64,000 bases of DNA. Source: Galaxea fascicularis (Eukaryota; Cnidaria; Anthozoa; Scleractinia; Euphylliidae). Location of the stretch: positions 18,236,239-18,300,238 of the forward strand of contig OX419345.1 in the NCBI GenBank assembly GCA_948470475.1, given 5' to 3'. A program made the translations under genes and the position numbers. Each line of letters begins with the position of its first letter. Position 1 is the stretch's first letter. Positions 1 to 10,184 of this stretch are shown here, piece after piece. The notes below the pieces were generated by a model. It made no database searches. It saw only the letters and a list, made by a program, of their open reading frames with translations, and was not told the origin of the DNA.

Positions 1-298
1 CAAAAACTGTTCCTTGAAACTTCCCGGCATCTTTTTTGTGATTGTGAAATCTAGGTCCAGTGTGCAAGTTAGAGTGTTCGTTCTGTAAAACTATACACTG
101 CTGGATGTTATGAGATTGCCATCAGGCATCAGTAGCAAATTCATGGTGCTGTGTTATCCAGCTGTTGTGATGTTTCTGAGACTGGTCATAAAAGAAGTAA
201 TAAAGTTTGTTAAAGTTGTTGTATACTGACAACATTCCCTTTGAAATTTTGCAGTAAATATGATTATCATCATGGTTATTTCCTAACCGCCATTAGTC

Positions 299-383
299 TA
301 GCCTGTGTGACAGATGCCTTTTACGGCTCTTGTTTCACACGCCGAGAAACAAGAGCCGAAAAAGGCGTCTGTCACGCAGGCTA
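299..383. mobile_element. 85-bp hairpin MITE, TAGCCTG family, 9-bp TSD
   Basis: The element is almost wholly an inverted repeat: it begins TAGCCTGTGTGACAGATGCC and ends with the near-exact reverse complement, GGCGTCTGTCACGCAGGCTA. The arms are about 36 bp around a short centre. The direct repeat CCATTAGTC flanks it at 290-298 and 384-392. Size, TIRs and TSD identify a MITE. Its TIR start and TSD length match the 510-641 element and the 1.57-kb element at 58566, so a common transposase source is likely. Confidence 0.8.
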
Positions 384-509
384 CCATTAGTCATACTAAA
401 TGGACAGTGAATATCAGATCAAACACATTTCAATCAACCCTAATCAAGCTCAATTATTCAAACATGAAGTTGTCAAAACAGGCTGGGGTTCCAGCTATTG
501 TGGTATAGT

Positions 510-641
510 TAGCCTGTGAGCAGGCTCTCTTAGGTGAGGTAGCATGACCAAGAGAAACAAGCCAGACTGTAGACTGCTGGTTTGTTTCTTGCTGCTTCGC
601 TGTTTGTGCTGCATGACCGATGAGAGCCTGCTTGCAGGCTA
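510..641. mobile_element. 132-bp MITE, TAGCCTG family
   Basis: The termini are TAGCCTGTGAGCAGGCTCTC and GAGAGCCTGCTTGCAGGCTA, an inverted repeat. The flanks TGGTATAGT (501-509) and TGGTATACG (642-650) match at the first seven of nine positions, consistent with a slightly decayed 9-bp TSD. It is the second member of this TIR family within 150 bp in the same intron. Confidence 0.7.
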
Positions 642-1019
642 TGGTATACGGGTTTCCTATCACAGGATCTAATACAAAATATCTGAGGAAAATGTGATTC
701 CCACATTTAACTGTTTGAGGAGTTTTTTTATCATACTGAAATTGCATTTAATTGGATTATACTGCATCATTGAACTGATCTTTCCAGAATGCTCTATGTT
801 GAGGAAATGTTAATGTTTCAATTAATTCAACCAGGTAGAACTAATAAGGTTATTTCATTTGGCTGCCCAAATGTTTTTGGTGAGTTATTCCTTTGTTTTG
901 TTTTGGTTTTGTTTTGTTTCACAGCAGAACAGTGGAATGGTTTCAATTAAATACAGAATGTCCAGTATGAAGTTCTGCCAGTAGTAAAAAAAACTAAAGT
1001 GAGATTTATTTCTTCACAG

Positions 1020-3724
1020 GGGCTTTCCTTGTGCCTTACTTGATTATGCTTGTCTTGTGTGGAATGCCCATGTTTTATATGGAGCTGGCGGTTGGACAGT
1101 ACTTCAGCCTTGGTCCGATTGGAACATGGGGAGCTGTTTGTCCATTGTTTCAAGGTAATGAATCTGAATCAAGTCTTGAAGTGTTGAGGGTACAAATCCA
1201 AATAATAATTATGGGATTTGTACCCAGTCCCTTGTTTCTTTACCCAAATCCTGATCTCAAGCACTCTGAGGAACTGGATTCCTGTTAGTCTTAAATAGTA
1301 GGGAGCTTAAGCAACGACAATGACGACAACGACAACGAGAATGCCACCAAACATAATGGGATTGATGAGCCGAAACAATACTCTGCACATGCATTTTACA
1401 GTTTGGCACTTTTCTTTGCCGTCCTCTGCAAAATAACAACGTGAAATGACCAATTTTTAGGTTTTCTTGAGAAGGTGAGCGCATGACAGCAAGTTTTTCT
1501 TTCGTTTTCTTTGCTTTAACATCATTCACAGTAATTTAGTTCCTGGATAGCTCACTAGCATTTTTCATGTTAAACAAATTGAAATAATCACAAAAGAGTT
1601 ACAAAAACGAGAAGTTATATTTTGAAATGATGTTCTCGTTGCCGTCGTCGTCGTAGTTGCTTAAGCTTCCTAATTACTGAAGTGAAAAACAAAAAGGTGG
1701 CCATACTCAAAGGTACCCTTCGTAGTCACAGCAAATTATGGCATTTTTTATTGTAATCCCTTTTATTTGTTTCAGTGAATTTCGAAAACAGTTAATACAG
1801 AACAAATGAAAAATACCTTTAGGGTTAAGTATTGTCCTTTGATCTCCTGAGGCAATCATCAAATGTTTATTCATTTTAACAAGGTCTAATGGCCTCTGCA
1901 TGATTTATCGGTTGTGTTTGACAATAAATGGAAGGTCATTTAAAAAAAGTCTCACATCAAGAATCATTCTTTGTTTTTGTTTTTATGTATAATGGCATTT
2001 ATTTATTATTGTTGACAAAATAATTTTACACAAAAACACTCACTACTTACGACAACACACAACTGGGAAGCCTAGTTACAACAACACTATACATAAAGTA
2101 CTCTAAGCCTTCTATCAATAACAAGGACAAAAAAAAACAAAAAAGAAAATAAATAGATTCAGCTATGAGGCACTGAAGCTGGTGATATAATTGCTCCATT
2201 TGAGGTTACAGCTGGATTTGTGTTTTGTAAATCTGTTGGTCTATTAAATAAATGTAAATCTAGAAATAGTCTTCAGTGACAGGTCAAAAGTGTTCAGGAG
2301 CCCATAACCTCTGAACTCTTGAGATACAGGGCCCCCACATATATGTTTGGTGCAAAAACTAATATTTCCTGGTCGCCCAAAGCAAAAGTATATTGCCAGG
2401 GGCCACCGCTTGAGCACAGCTCTGCGGGAGATTAAAGTTTTCTTCTGCAATTTCACAAATGTATTGCTCAGCAGTGAGTCATTATTTGTGCTTTACTTTG
2501 TTTGTTTTCCTATTTTGTCTCTTGAAAAATGGCTTGCTGAAACTCGTGCCATCATTGGCTGTTACTTATTTTTTATTACTGTCATTGTAGGGGTTGGATT
2601 TGCAAGCATGATGGTCTCATTTTTGGTGTGTGTTTACTACAACATCATAATTGCCTGGTGTCTTTATTATCTGTTCCTGTCAATGGCAAAAGATGTTCCC
2701 TGGAAGTCTTGTGGCAATTGGTGGAACACTGACAAGTGTTTGGCTGGACCTATTCCAGCAAACACCAGCTGTACTGTTCCCTCAAATACCACTGCTGCTT
2801 TTGCTAATGGCACCAGTCTCCTTGTTAACAGCACTGCTCTTTTTGCTAATGGCACAGGCAATGCAACTTTGCCTAACTGCACAAGTGTGGTGGCAGATTA
2901 TACTTCTCCGCCCTTGGAGTATTGGGAGTAAGTTTGTTTAGTTTTGTAGTTGTCACTATGAATTGCTGTGATTAAAACTGATTGAAATGCTATCTATCTT
3001 TCAGAAATTATGTTCTTCGTATAACTGACAGCATTGGTGATGCAGGTGTTTTCCGATGGGAGATATTGCTTTGCCTGCTAGCTGCATGGATTGGAGTGTA
3101 TTTCTGCATGTGGAAAGGTGTCAAGTCCTCTGGAAAGGTAAATTCCAAAACACATGTAAAGCACCCATTTGACCCAAAGCATGAGGTGGCTATGACTATT
3201 ATTGGTAACCGGCAGTAAGCTGTTAATAAGCTGTCATGGCCAGCAAATACAGTGAAGAAGCCTGACCAAACAGGGCTTCATGAATTCTGAGATAACTAAT
3301 CTCTCTATTGATTTCCTTACTTTGATATATTTTGGCTAACAGTGGTTAGTTAAGTCCATTTCAATTATAACAAGCACCATTTTCCAACAATATACTGTGA
3401 TTCGGTAAAATGTTTTTGTAGGGCTACTGTAGATCAATTTCTTAAAGGTGTAAATAAAATTTTGAGCACAATCATGCCCACATTGGGTAGCTAATATCAA
3501 TGGAAGTAAGACTAGTCTATTTAGTTGAAAGGAATATGAAATTTGTAATTTTTTGACCTAGGTTGTGTACTTCACTGCAACCTTCCCCTATATTGTTCTT
3601 TTCATTCTGTTCATTCGCGGTGTCACTCTTCCTAATGCCAGTGAGGGCATTATCTACTATTTAAAGCCTCAATGGGAGCGTCTCGCGGATCCAAAGGTGA
3701 GCCAAGGTTTTGTTTGCTCTTTCA

Positions 3725-3755
<31 letters not shown>

Positions 3756-6700
3756 TTTGCCATATTGTATACTACATTTATCCATTGTCGTATAATGCAT
3801 TCTACAGATAGTGATAACAGCCTGAAGACATGGTTAACAGTGAGAGTTCAATTGATGCGATTTTTTTAGGAATGTGTGCACACAGCAACAACATATTTGT
3901 TTGTAATGCAAAAATTGAAGTTTGCAATGTAAAAAAAAAAAAGAAGATAAATACAGTATACAGCAGCTGGTCACCCAAAATAACTTAAGACCTTAACTAG
4001 TTGAGTGACCACTGTTGAATGTGACCAATAAGGACTAGACCAATAATTTTATTAGGCTGCTGTTTTCTGCACTCTTAGTGGTCTTTGATTCTTTTCAAAA
4101 GAACACTGAACGACTCGCCTGTTTCGTTGTTTAGGTGTGGGTTGCAGCTGCTACTCAGATTTTCTACTCGCTAGGAATTGGCTTTGGTTCATTAGTAGCA
4201 ATGGGGAGTTACAACAAGTTCCACAACAATGTATTCAAGTAAGTGAGTTTAACTACTGCATCAAGCTGTATGGAAGATAGGTGCCTGGGATGTCTGGGGG
4301 CCTCCACTGAGATCAGCCAGCCCCTAGACAGTGAAACGCTGGCAATCTCCGCAACCCAGCCATGAGCCCCCACAAGCAGTCATCCAGGCACCTGTCACAC
4401 TGAACTGGACAGTGGAAAAAGGGGAAGGGGGAGGGCAAAAGAAAACCGGCAGGATAACTCCAAGCTCAGCTACAAAACCGCTTCGATACGCCACGCTGAA
4501 ACACGCTACAACGCTGGGGGGCACTGCGCCTGCCCTGCCCACAGCAGACCGGTGACCGCTTGACAAATACCAGCTTATCTTTGTAGTTAACTTAGTTAAA
4601 TTGCATTTAACTGCATTTAATTATTTTTCAGTGTAAGCTTGGCTTGATCAAAAATCAGTTGTTTCTAAGGTTCCTAGGGCACCCACATTTTAAGACAGGC
4701 ATTACAGTGCAACGACTTCAGCCAGGACCACCCAAGGTTTGTTAATCAATCAGACAGTTTCGTTAACAAATAATTTCAACTTTTTGGTTTTCAAAGCCAA
4801 TGAAATTCAATCCTAAACTTAATTTGGCCATGGGAACAGACGAGGCAGATCCAAAATTTAATCAATGAATATACCGGTATTTTGAAGTGGCCACATTTGA
4901 TTTTCTGCCTGTATGCACAGTTTTAGTTAATAAAGGGGTTGAATTACCACAGTGGCCTTCTGTCAAACAAATTTGAATCAATAGTGAAAGATGCTTGAGC
5001 AGTTGAAATCCAAAAGGAAATTGGCCCAATAATTTATTTTCAATGTACTTGTAAGCAACCATTACAAAGTGACTGTATGTTTTTTATCACTTCCTTTTTT
5101 TAGAGCCAGGTAGTGTTTTGATAAATGTCTGAGCAACTCAGAATCAATCAGGCTGGTGGAATTTTCGATAATGCATAGTGGGGAAGCTACAGATCAAGTC
5201 TGATATCAGTATTTGTTGTGGATTTCACAAGATTTACATTTGCTGGCTTCCACTTTTTATGAGGCTGTTGGTTGGAATAAAGGTCATTTCTTGTTTTCAA
5301 ATTGTTTACAAATTTCGGCAAGTCAGTAAATCCCAAATTTTGGTCACTGTCACTTCAAAATACATTTGCTTTTTTCAGTGACATTTTGGATCTGTCGCAT
5401 CTGTTCCCATGGCCAAGTTAAATTTAGGATTGAATTTCATTAGCTTTGAAAACCATAAAGTCGAAATTCTTTGTTGACGAAACTGTCTCTGATTGGTTAA
5501 AAATACTTAAGTGGCCCCAGTTCAAGTTGTTGCACTGTAATATTCATCAGATCTTTAAAATGTTTGACAGATATGCCATCTACAGTGTATGTCCCCTGTG
5601 TTTAGTTGCGAGCTTAACCTAGTTGGTGTGGTTTCGTGAGCTTCAATCCTCATGTGGTTTTTCATGTAATATATCAAACACGAGAGACAGTGTTTCATTG
5701 GGATATTCAAACACTGAGAAGAAAGTTGAAAATACGACGCGCAGTGGAGTATTTTTGACAGAATTCGAGGTGTTTGGATGACTGATGAAACATTGTCTTG
5801 AGTGTTTGATATATCTTCTCAATTGAAACAAAAACTAAGGAATTAACGGAGAAGTAAAATTGTCAAAATCTATGCTAATTAAGACTGGGTATCCAAACAC
5901 CCTTGACGGTTGTGATTTCCTTTGTTTTAACTTGATGAATTATTAATGAGTTTGAGAAGCTGGTATTCCGTTTTCATGAGCAATTAATTATGTTTATTAA
6001 CTATTTCATTTATTGAAATGGCACTTAATAAATAATTAATTGTTTTTAGAGATGCCATGATGATTTCACTGATCAACTGTGGAACTAGTGTCTTTGCTGG
6101 CTTTGTAATCTTCTCCACTCTTGGCTTTATGGCACATGTACTCAATAAAGACATCACAAAAGTGGCAAGTTCAGGTAATTCTTCATCATATAACAAGGTA
6201 AAAACAAACTAATACCATATGAATGGTCACAAGTTGTTTCTTTCATTGTCATTCACTCTTATAGGTATTACCTTACCCTACCATTCAAAGGAATTATTTG
6301 CCAGAAAATATTTTGTTTTTTCATAAAACAGTGTAATGTGGCCCATTCGATCATATGTTTGGGAGACCAAGTGGCAAATCTGTTGAGTCAAGTTCTACAT
6401 GGTACTGGATGCCATGTTTTATTTCTTTTCTGTTAGGACCTGGGCTGGCTTTTGTTGTGTACCCAGAAGCAATTGCACAGATGCCAATTTCTCCACTGTG
6501 GGCCATTCTGTTTTTCTTTATGCTGTTAACTTTAGGCTTGGACAGTCAGGTAACTCCAAATATCTATTATTATGATATTTAATTTACTGCAAATGTTCTT
6601 TGTGATACTTTTTTAAAGGACAGTGATGTTGTTGTACAGTCTGGTATTAAAACTATTTGCCTATAAGCGTCAGAATTCTGAAGTATGAGTTTTATTGTCT

Positions 6701-8257
6701 GAAAAGTGCCATGTTTTCACCATGTTTTTGTTATTTGTTTTTGTCTGTCTTGGGTGGGGCTCTGAGAAGTCCCAAGCAGTGCTGCATGCAAAAAAGCTAC
6801 CTACCTCCCCTCCTCCCATACAAAGCCAAACATGAATCAGTGTTTTTCATTAGTTTTTTTTTAATTTATTATAAGTTAGATGCTCTTAGGCTTTTTTATA
6901 GGGCTCATAGCGAATCCTTACTGGATATAATATATGAGAATATCGGTCCAAATCAAGTTGGCACTTACTTCATTTGAGACCAGAGCCGTCTTCTTGTATC
7001 AAGGTACAAGTCAAAGTACTTGAAAGACTCTCTCATATAGAGGAGCATTGTTATGGAATTTTGTTAACAACAATGACAAGGAAGCATCTGCAACCCTGAA
7101 TTTTAATCAGCTCTGGAAGCGAGTCGGTGCTGAAGATTATTTTATAGAATTTAAGTTTGAATGTATGTCTGCATCGGCCATAAGAAGCATAGAACATTTG
7201 AAATTATGTACATATACATGTTTTGATGGATTAGGCTAGTTAGTTTTAAACACACGACCCCACAAGCTTTACAGCTTTAAAAATCATCGTGTTTAAAGAA
7301 AGATTATGCATGTTAAACATCCTTCATATTAATTTTTCCTCCTAGTTTGGTATGATGGAAGCAGTCATCACAGGGTTTGTTGACGAGTACCGCATTTTCA
7401 GAAAACACAAAGAAGTCTTCATCCTTGTTGCCTGCATTCTTTGTTTCCTTCTTGGCCTGCCTTGTGTCACTCAAGGTGGAGCATATGTCCTAAACCTGCT
7501 TGATTACCAGTCTGGAGGTGTTTCTCTTCTGTTCTTGGGCTTCTTCGAAACTGTTACCTTGGCCTGGATTTATGGCACAGACAGATTCGCTACTGATATT
7601 GAGAAAATGATTGGTCGCAGGCCAGGAGCTTGGTGGTGGTTTTGCTGGAGATTCTGTGCTCCTGCCATCATGGCTGGAATTTTCTTTTTCAGTATTTCCC
7701 AGTGGGGTGGAGTCTCATATAATAAATACAAGTACCCACCGTGGGCAGAATTCATTGGATGGGTGATTGCATTGTCTTCCATGCTTTTCATACCTGGAGT
7801 TGCTATCTGGCAACTGTATCGCACCCCTGGGACCTTCATGGAGGTAAGTTCATATGCAGAAGTGACTAGGATATGGTACTACAAACCTAGCCTTCCACCA
7901 CATGACACACCAGACCAATCATATTGAAGAAGTGTAGGGAGTGGAATTGTGAAATTGTGAAATTGTCAGAAATGGCGAAAACTGATGAAAAATATTCAAG
8001 TTCCAATAAATATATGCTCTCATTGGAGATTCATAAAAGTTTATAACTTACATTAGGTAGGGTTGATTTCTCTAATTGTTTTGCATTATATCTTAAAAGT
8101 GATTTGTGATGTTTATTTCTTATTAATAGTGGGCTTAATACCAGTTTGTTTCATTTTGCAGCGACTTTACACTTGCCTGAAACCAGATCCTGTTGTACAA
8201 AGAGAGATTGAAGAAAAACAAGCACTTGAGCACAGAGTAGAACTTGTCAAAGTGTAA
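1020..8257 (+). CDS. SLC6 sodium/chloride-dependent neurotransmitter transporter (5' end missing)
   Basis: Exons: 1020-1154, 2591-2927, 3005-3137, 3562-3696, 4135-4238, 6050-6174, 6437-6549, 7346-7843, 8162-8257. All junctions are GT-AG with matching phases, giving about 558 residues; roughly the first 50-70 are outside the window. The visible part opens in TM1 ([11 protein letters not shown]). It carries the TM3 tyrosine pair ([13 protein letters not shown]) and a long EL2 with the usual cysteines ([12 protein letters not shown]) plus many NxS/T sites. TM6 has [13 protein letters not shown] followed by GSYNKFHNN, and TM8 has the Na2-type DSQ (LGLDSQFGMMEA). The family imports amino-acid-type substrates with Na+ and Cl- across the plasma membrane. 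TM8 looks GABA/taurine-type, while GSYNKFHNN and VVYPEA also resemble glycine transporters, so the substrate is unresolved. The C-terminus is short and charged. The gene is convergent with NLE1. Confidence 0.93.
1301..1670. mobile_element. 370-bp MITE with TA target duplication (GGGAGCTTAAGCAAC family)
   Basis: The left end GGGAGCTTAAGCAACGACAA and the right end, the reverse complement of GGAAGCTTAAGCAACTACGA, form TIRs of about 45 bp rich in CGACAACGA units. TA flanks both sides (1299-1300 and 1671-1672). There is no coding capacity. A second, inverted and diverged copy lies at 47760-48062, also between TA dinucleotides. It sits in an SLC6 intron. Confidence 0.8.
1671..2590. other. Rest of SLC6 intron
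   Basis: This is non-coding intron sequence ending in tcattgtag at 2590. Position 1990-2160 has TTTATT-type A/T-rich sequence that could be the reversed tail of an old retroelement, but nothing diagnostic is visible. The long frame that runs into the exon at 2591 from 2347 is read-through of intron and is not taken as coding. Confidence 0.5.
3726..3755. repeat. (ATT)n microsatellite
   Basis: About ten ATT units lie just downstream of the 5' splice site at 3697 in an SLC6 intron. It is a simple repeat without coding role. Confidence 0.9.
4261..4625. repeat. Dispersed GC-rich repeat, copy 1
   Basis: This GC-rich block inside an AT-rich SLC6 intron contains CGCAACCCAGCCATGAGCC and ends near AACTTAGTTAAATTGCATTT. 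The same motifs in the same order recur at 62585-63075 (CGCAACCCAGCCACGAGCC and AACTAAGTTAAATTGCATTT). It is a dispersed repeat of unknown class. No TIR, TSD or coding frame is evident, and the open frames across it are GC-driven. Confidence 0.65.
4705..5537. mobile_element. 833-bp TIR element, TA-flanked (mariner-like ends)
   Basis: The ends are CAGTGCAACGACTTCAGCC and, as reverse complement of the right end, CAGTGCAACAACTTGAACTG. TA flanks both sides (4703-4704, 5538-5539). The TIRs extend about 150 bp: the block around CCCATGGCCAAGTT at 5407 is the inverse of the one around AATTTGGCCATGGG at 4823. No transposase is present, so it is a non-autonomous element, assigned to the Tc1/mariner type only by the TA target and CAGT end. 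It lies in the SLC6 intron 4239-6049. Confidence 0.75.
5666..5961. repeat. 296-bp dispersed repeat, intact (empty-site) copy
   Basis: The sequence is nearly identical to 58453-58565 joined to 60144-60324, where the second copy is split by a transposon. It contains an internal hairpin: ATATATCAAACAC near 5669 is inverse to GTGTTTGATATAT near 5802, with arms of about 46 bp. It ends GAATTATTAATGAGTTTGAG. Both copies sit close to the 3' end of an intron, here 90 bp before the exon at 6050. Confidence 0.8.
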
Positions 8258-10090
8258 ATAAAAAAGGTGAATAGAAAGCAATTGCATTGTCTTGACAAAA
8301 GGTTAACAACTTAAACCAGCAGCTACAGGAAGATAAATTTCATCTCTCATAACAAGGATATTATGAATCAATTTACCAGTACTCATCTCAATTTTTTTTC
8401 TTTGCAGAAATCAAAGGGTCAAGTTGAAGTTGTTTTGATATTGCTGCTTTTTTAAATAAAGAACAAAAGTTGTGTTAAACTGAAGGGGTTACTGACTTAC
8501 TTGGCAGTCAGTAGAACACCCTCCCACTTCTGAGGGTGCAACACCAGTGACATCCATGATGTCCTCTTTAAGACGCTGTTATGACTGTATGTGCTAGTCA
8601 CATAGTTGATAAAGTGGCAAACTCGAGTCCTGCATAGTTCTGGCATGCAGCTGTTGCAGTTATCATGTGCTACCCTTCAAAAGAAGCCATCAACAATGAA
8701 TACCACCACCAAGGACCACCATATCAAAGTGTTTTCTAGTGTTAGCCATGGTAAAGGCCCAGTGGGTGTAACAGGTGAATGGTTGTTGATAGAGAACCTG
8801 AAAGAGGTCTAGTCAGAGACTTGACTGTAACTTTAATGGTTAAATTCAAAGCTGTTGTCATTGAAGTAATATTTTGTAGTAGCTTGTGTACATAGAATAG
8901 ACTGGTTCTAGAGAGGTATTTTCCATGACACAATTTGAGCTTGGTCCATGAAGACACTGATGGCTGCAAGTCTGAAAAGTAGTTCTTTTGTAACAGGAAG
9001 ATATTGTCACACTGAATTCCAACCCAGATTCAAGAGTGTTGTGACATATGTAAATTAAATCTGTAATGCAACTGACCCCAACAGTAATGCTGGTGATAGA
9101 TGTCTAGAGTTAAATGCCACCAGAGACTTAATATTTTATTGACATACATTTTTGAGTTGAAATTTGTAGATAAGCCTGATTCTCAGTTGTCTTCTGGAAG
9201 GTGTGTCTCTAGTGAGTGATCAAGAAGACAGCTGAAATTCAGGCTATTCAACTGTAACCTTGTCTTCAAATTATGAACAATGGTATGGTTGATCTCCAAA
9301 AAAGGGTGTGTACAACTTTTTTAGTGGTCCCACTTTCAGGTATTTCATTGTTGTGTTGGAATCAAGGTGTCTGTACAGGGGTTTGAAATTGTGGTATTAC
9401 TACTTAAATCCTACTGTGGTAAAAAGTGTAATATTTATTAAGGTCATCATGTCATCAATTTTTCCTCTTTTTTTTTCGTCGGGTTACGAAGGTTATTGTG
9501 TAGTACGATTATAAAAGTTATTTAAAGAAGTATGTCAAAGTGTCAATAACCACGACTGGTATACATTACCATAGATGTTAATATTGTCTAATTTTATGAC
9601 TACACACATTTAAGATTATAAATTCAAGTTAAGTTTGGTATAAAGATTTTGCAATTGCTTAGATTCCTTTCTGGATTTGTGAACCTTATTATAACAAATG
9701 TGTTAATTGTTTATTAACAATGGCAAAATCCACTAAGTAGAAGAGAACAAATACTGGTCTCCGGATGCTGTTTTTGTTTTAGTCTTTGGCACTTAGCTTA
9801 TTTAAATCAATATTAACTGCTATACGGCAAAATGTTTGCAGTTCACATTCAAGCATTTAATTAGTTTTCACTCGTTCTGGTAACATTTGTTTTCCTGAGT
9901 GTCCAGACAGAATGCGAATGTAGTGTTTGCAGACTGTTTTTTTTTTTTTGTGCACTTGTGGGTTTATCACGTCTCTGTTGACAAGTTTATGTTGCAGTTT
10001 TTAAAATGAAGTTACTTGTGATCTCACTTGAATGTACTGTGATGCTATTACCATGTAATGAAATTGTCTGTTTTCAATAAACGTTATTTT
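8258..10090 (+). other. Probable SLC6 3' UTR
   Basis: This is non-coding sequence between the stop codon and the AATAAA at 10076. A possible UTR intron is bounded by aaaaaggtgaat (8262) and ttttctttgcag (ending 8407). Other AATAAA-like hexamers occur near 8259 and 8454, so shorter isoforms are possible. No repeat or gene was recognised here. Confidence 0.5.
10076..10081 (+). promoter_or_regulatory. Candidate polyadenylation signal AATAAA for SLC6
   Basis: A canonical AATAAA lies 1.8 kb after the SLC6 stop and is followed by a T-rich stretch (GTTATTTTTATTAT). It is within 13 bp of the opposite-strand signal of NLE1. Confidence 0.5.
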
Positions 10091-10094
10091 TATT
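10089..10094 (-). promoter_or_regulatory. Candidate polyadenylation signal AATAAA for NLE1
   Basis: TTTATT on + reads AATAAA on -, 91 bp after the NLE1 stop codon. Cleavage 10-30 bp downstream would place the NLE1 3' end inside the SLC6 3' UTR, so the two mRNAs would overlap antisense. Confidence 0.55.
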
Positions 10095-10184
10095 ATCAAC
10101 TGTTTTGTATCAGTACATTATGTACGATGCAATTTCTGTTCAAGACATTACATCAACTTCCGTGAGTATTGACATCATGGTCAT

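Larger units (their letters stand above)
1..1019. other. Intron of SLC6 gene (left edge)
   Basis: This stretch ends in a 3' splice site (ttcttcacag, AG at 1018-1019) that leads into the first visible SLC6 exon, so it is read as intron. No exon for the N-terminal tail and the first half of TM1 was found, so that exon lies left of the window. The stretch contains two small TIR elements, listed separately, and a TTTTG-rich tract near 890-920. Nothing else was recognised. Confidence 0.7.

Noticed and set aside
2347..2590. N-terminal extension of the SLC6 exon frame
   Set aside because: The SLC6 family alignment resumes exactly at the acceptor tcattgtag (2590). The upstream frame is intron read-through.
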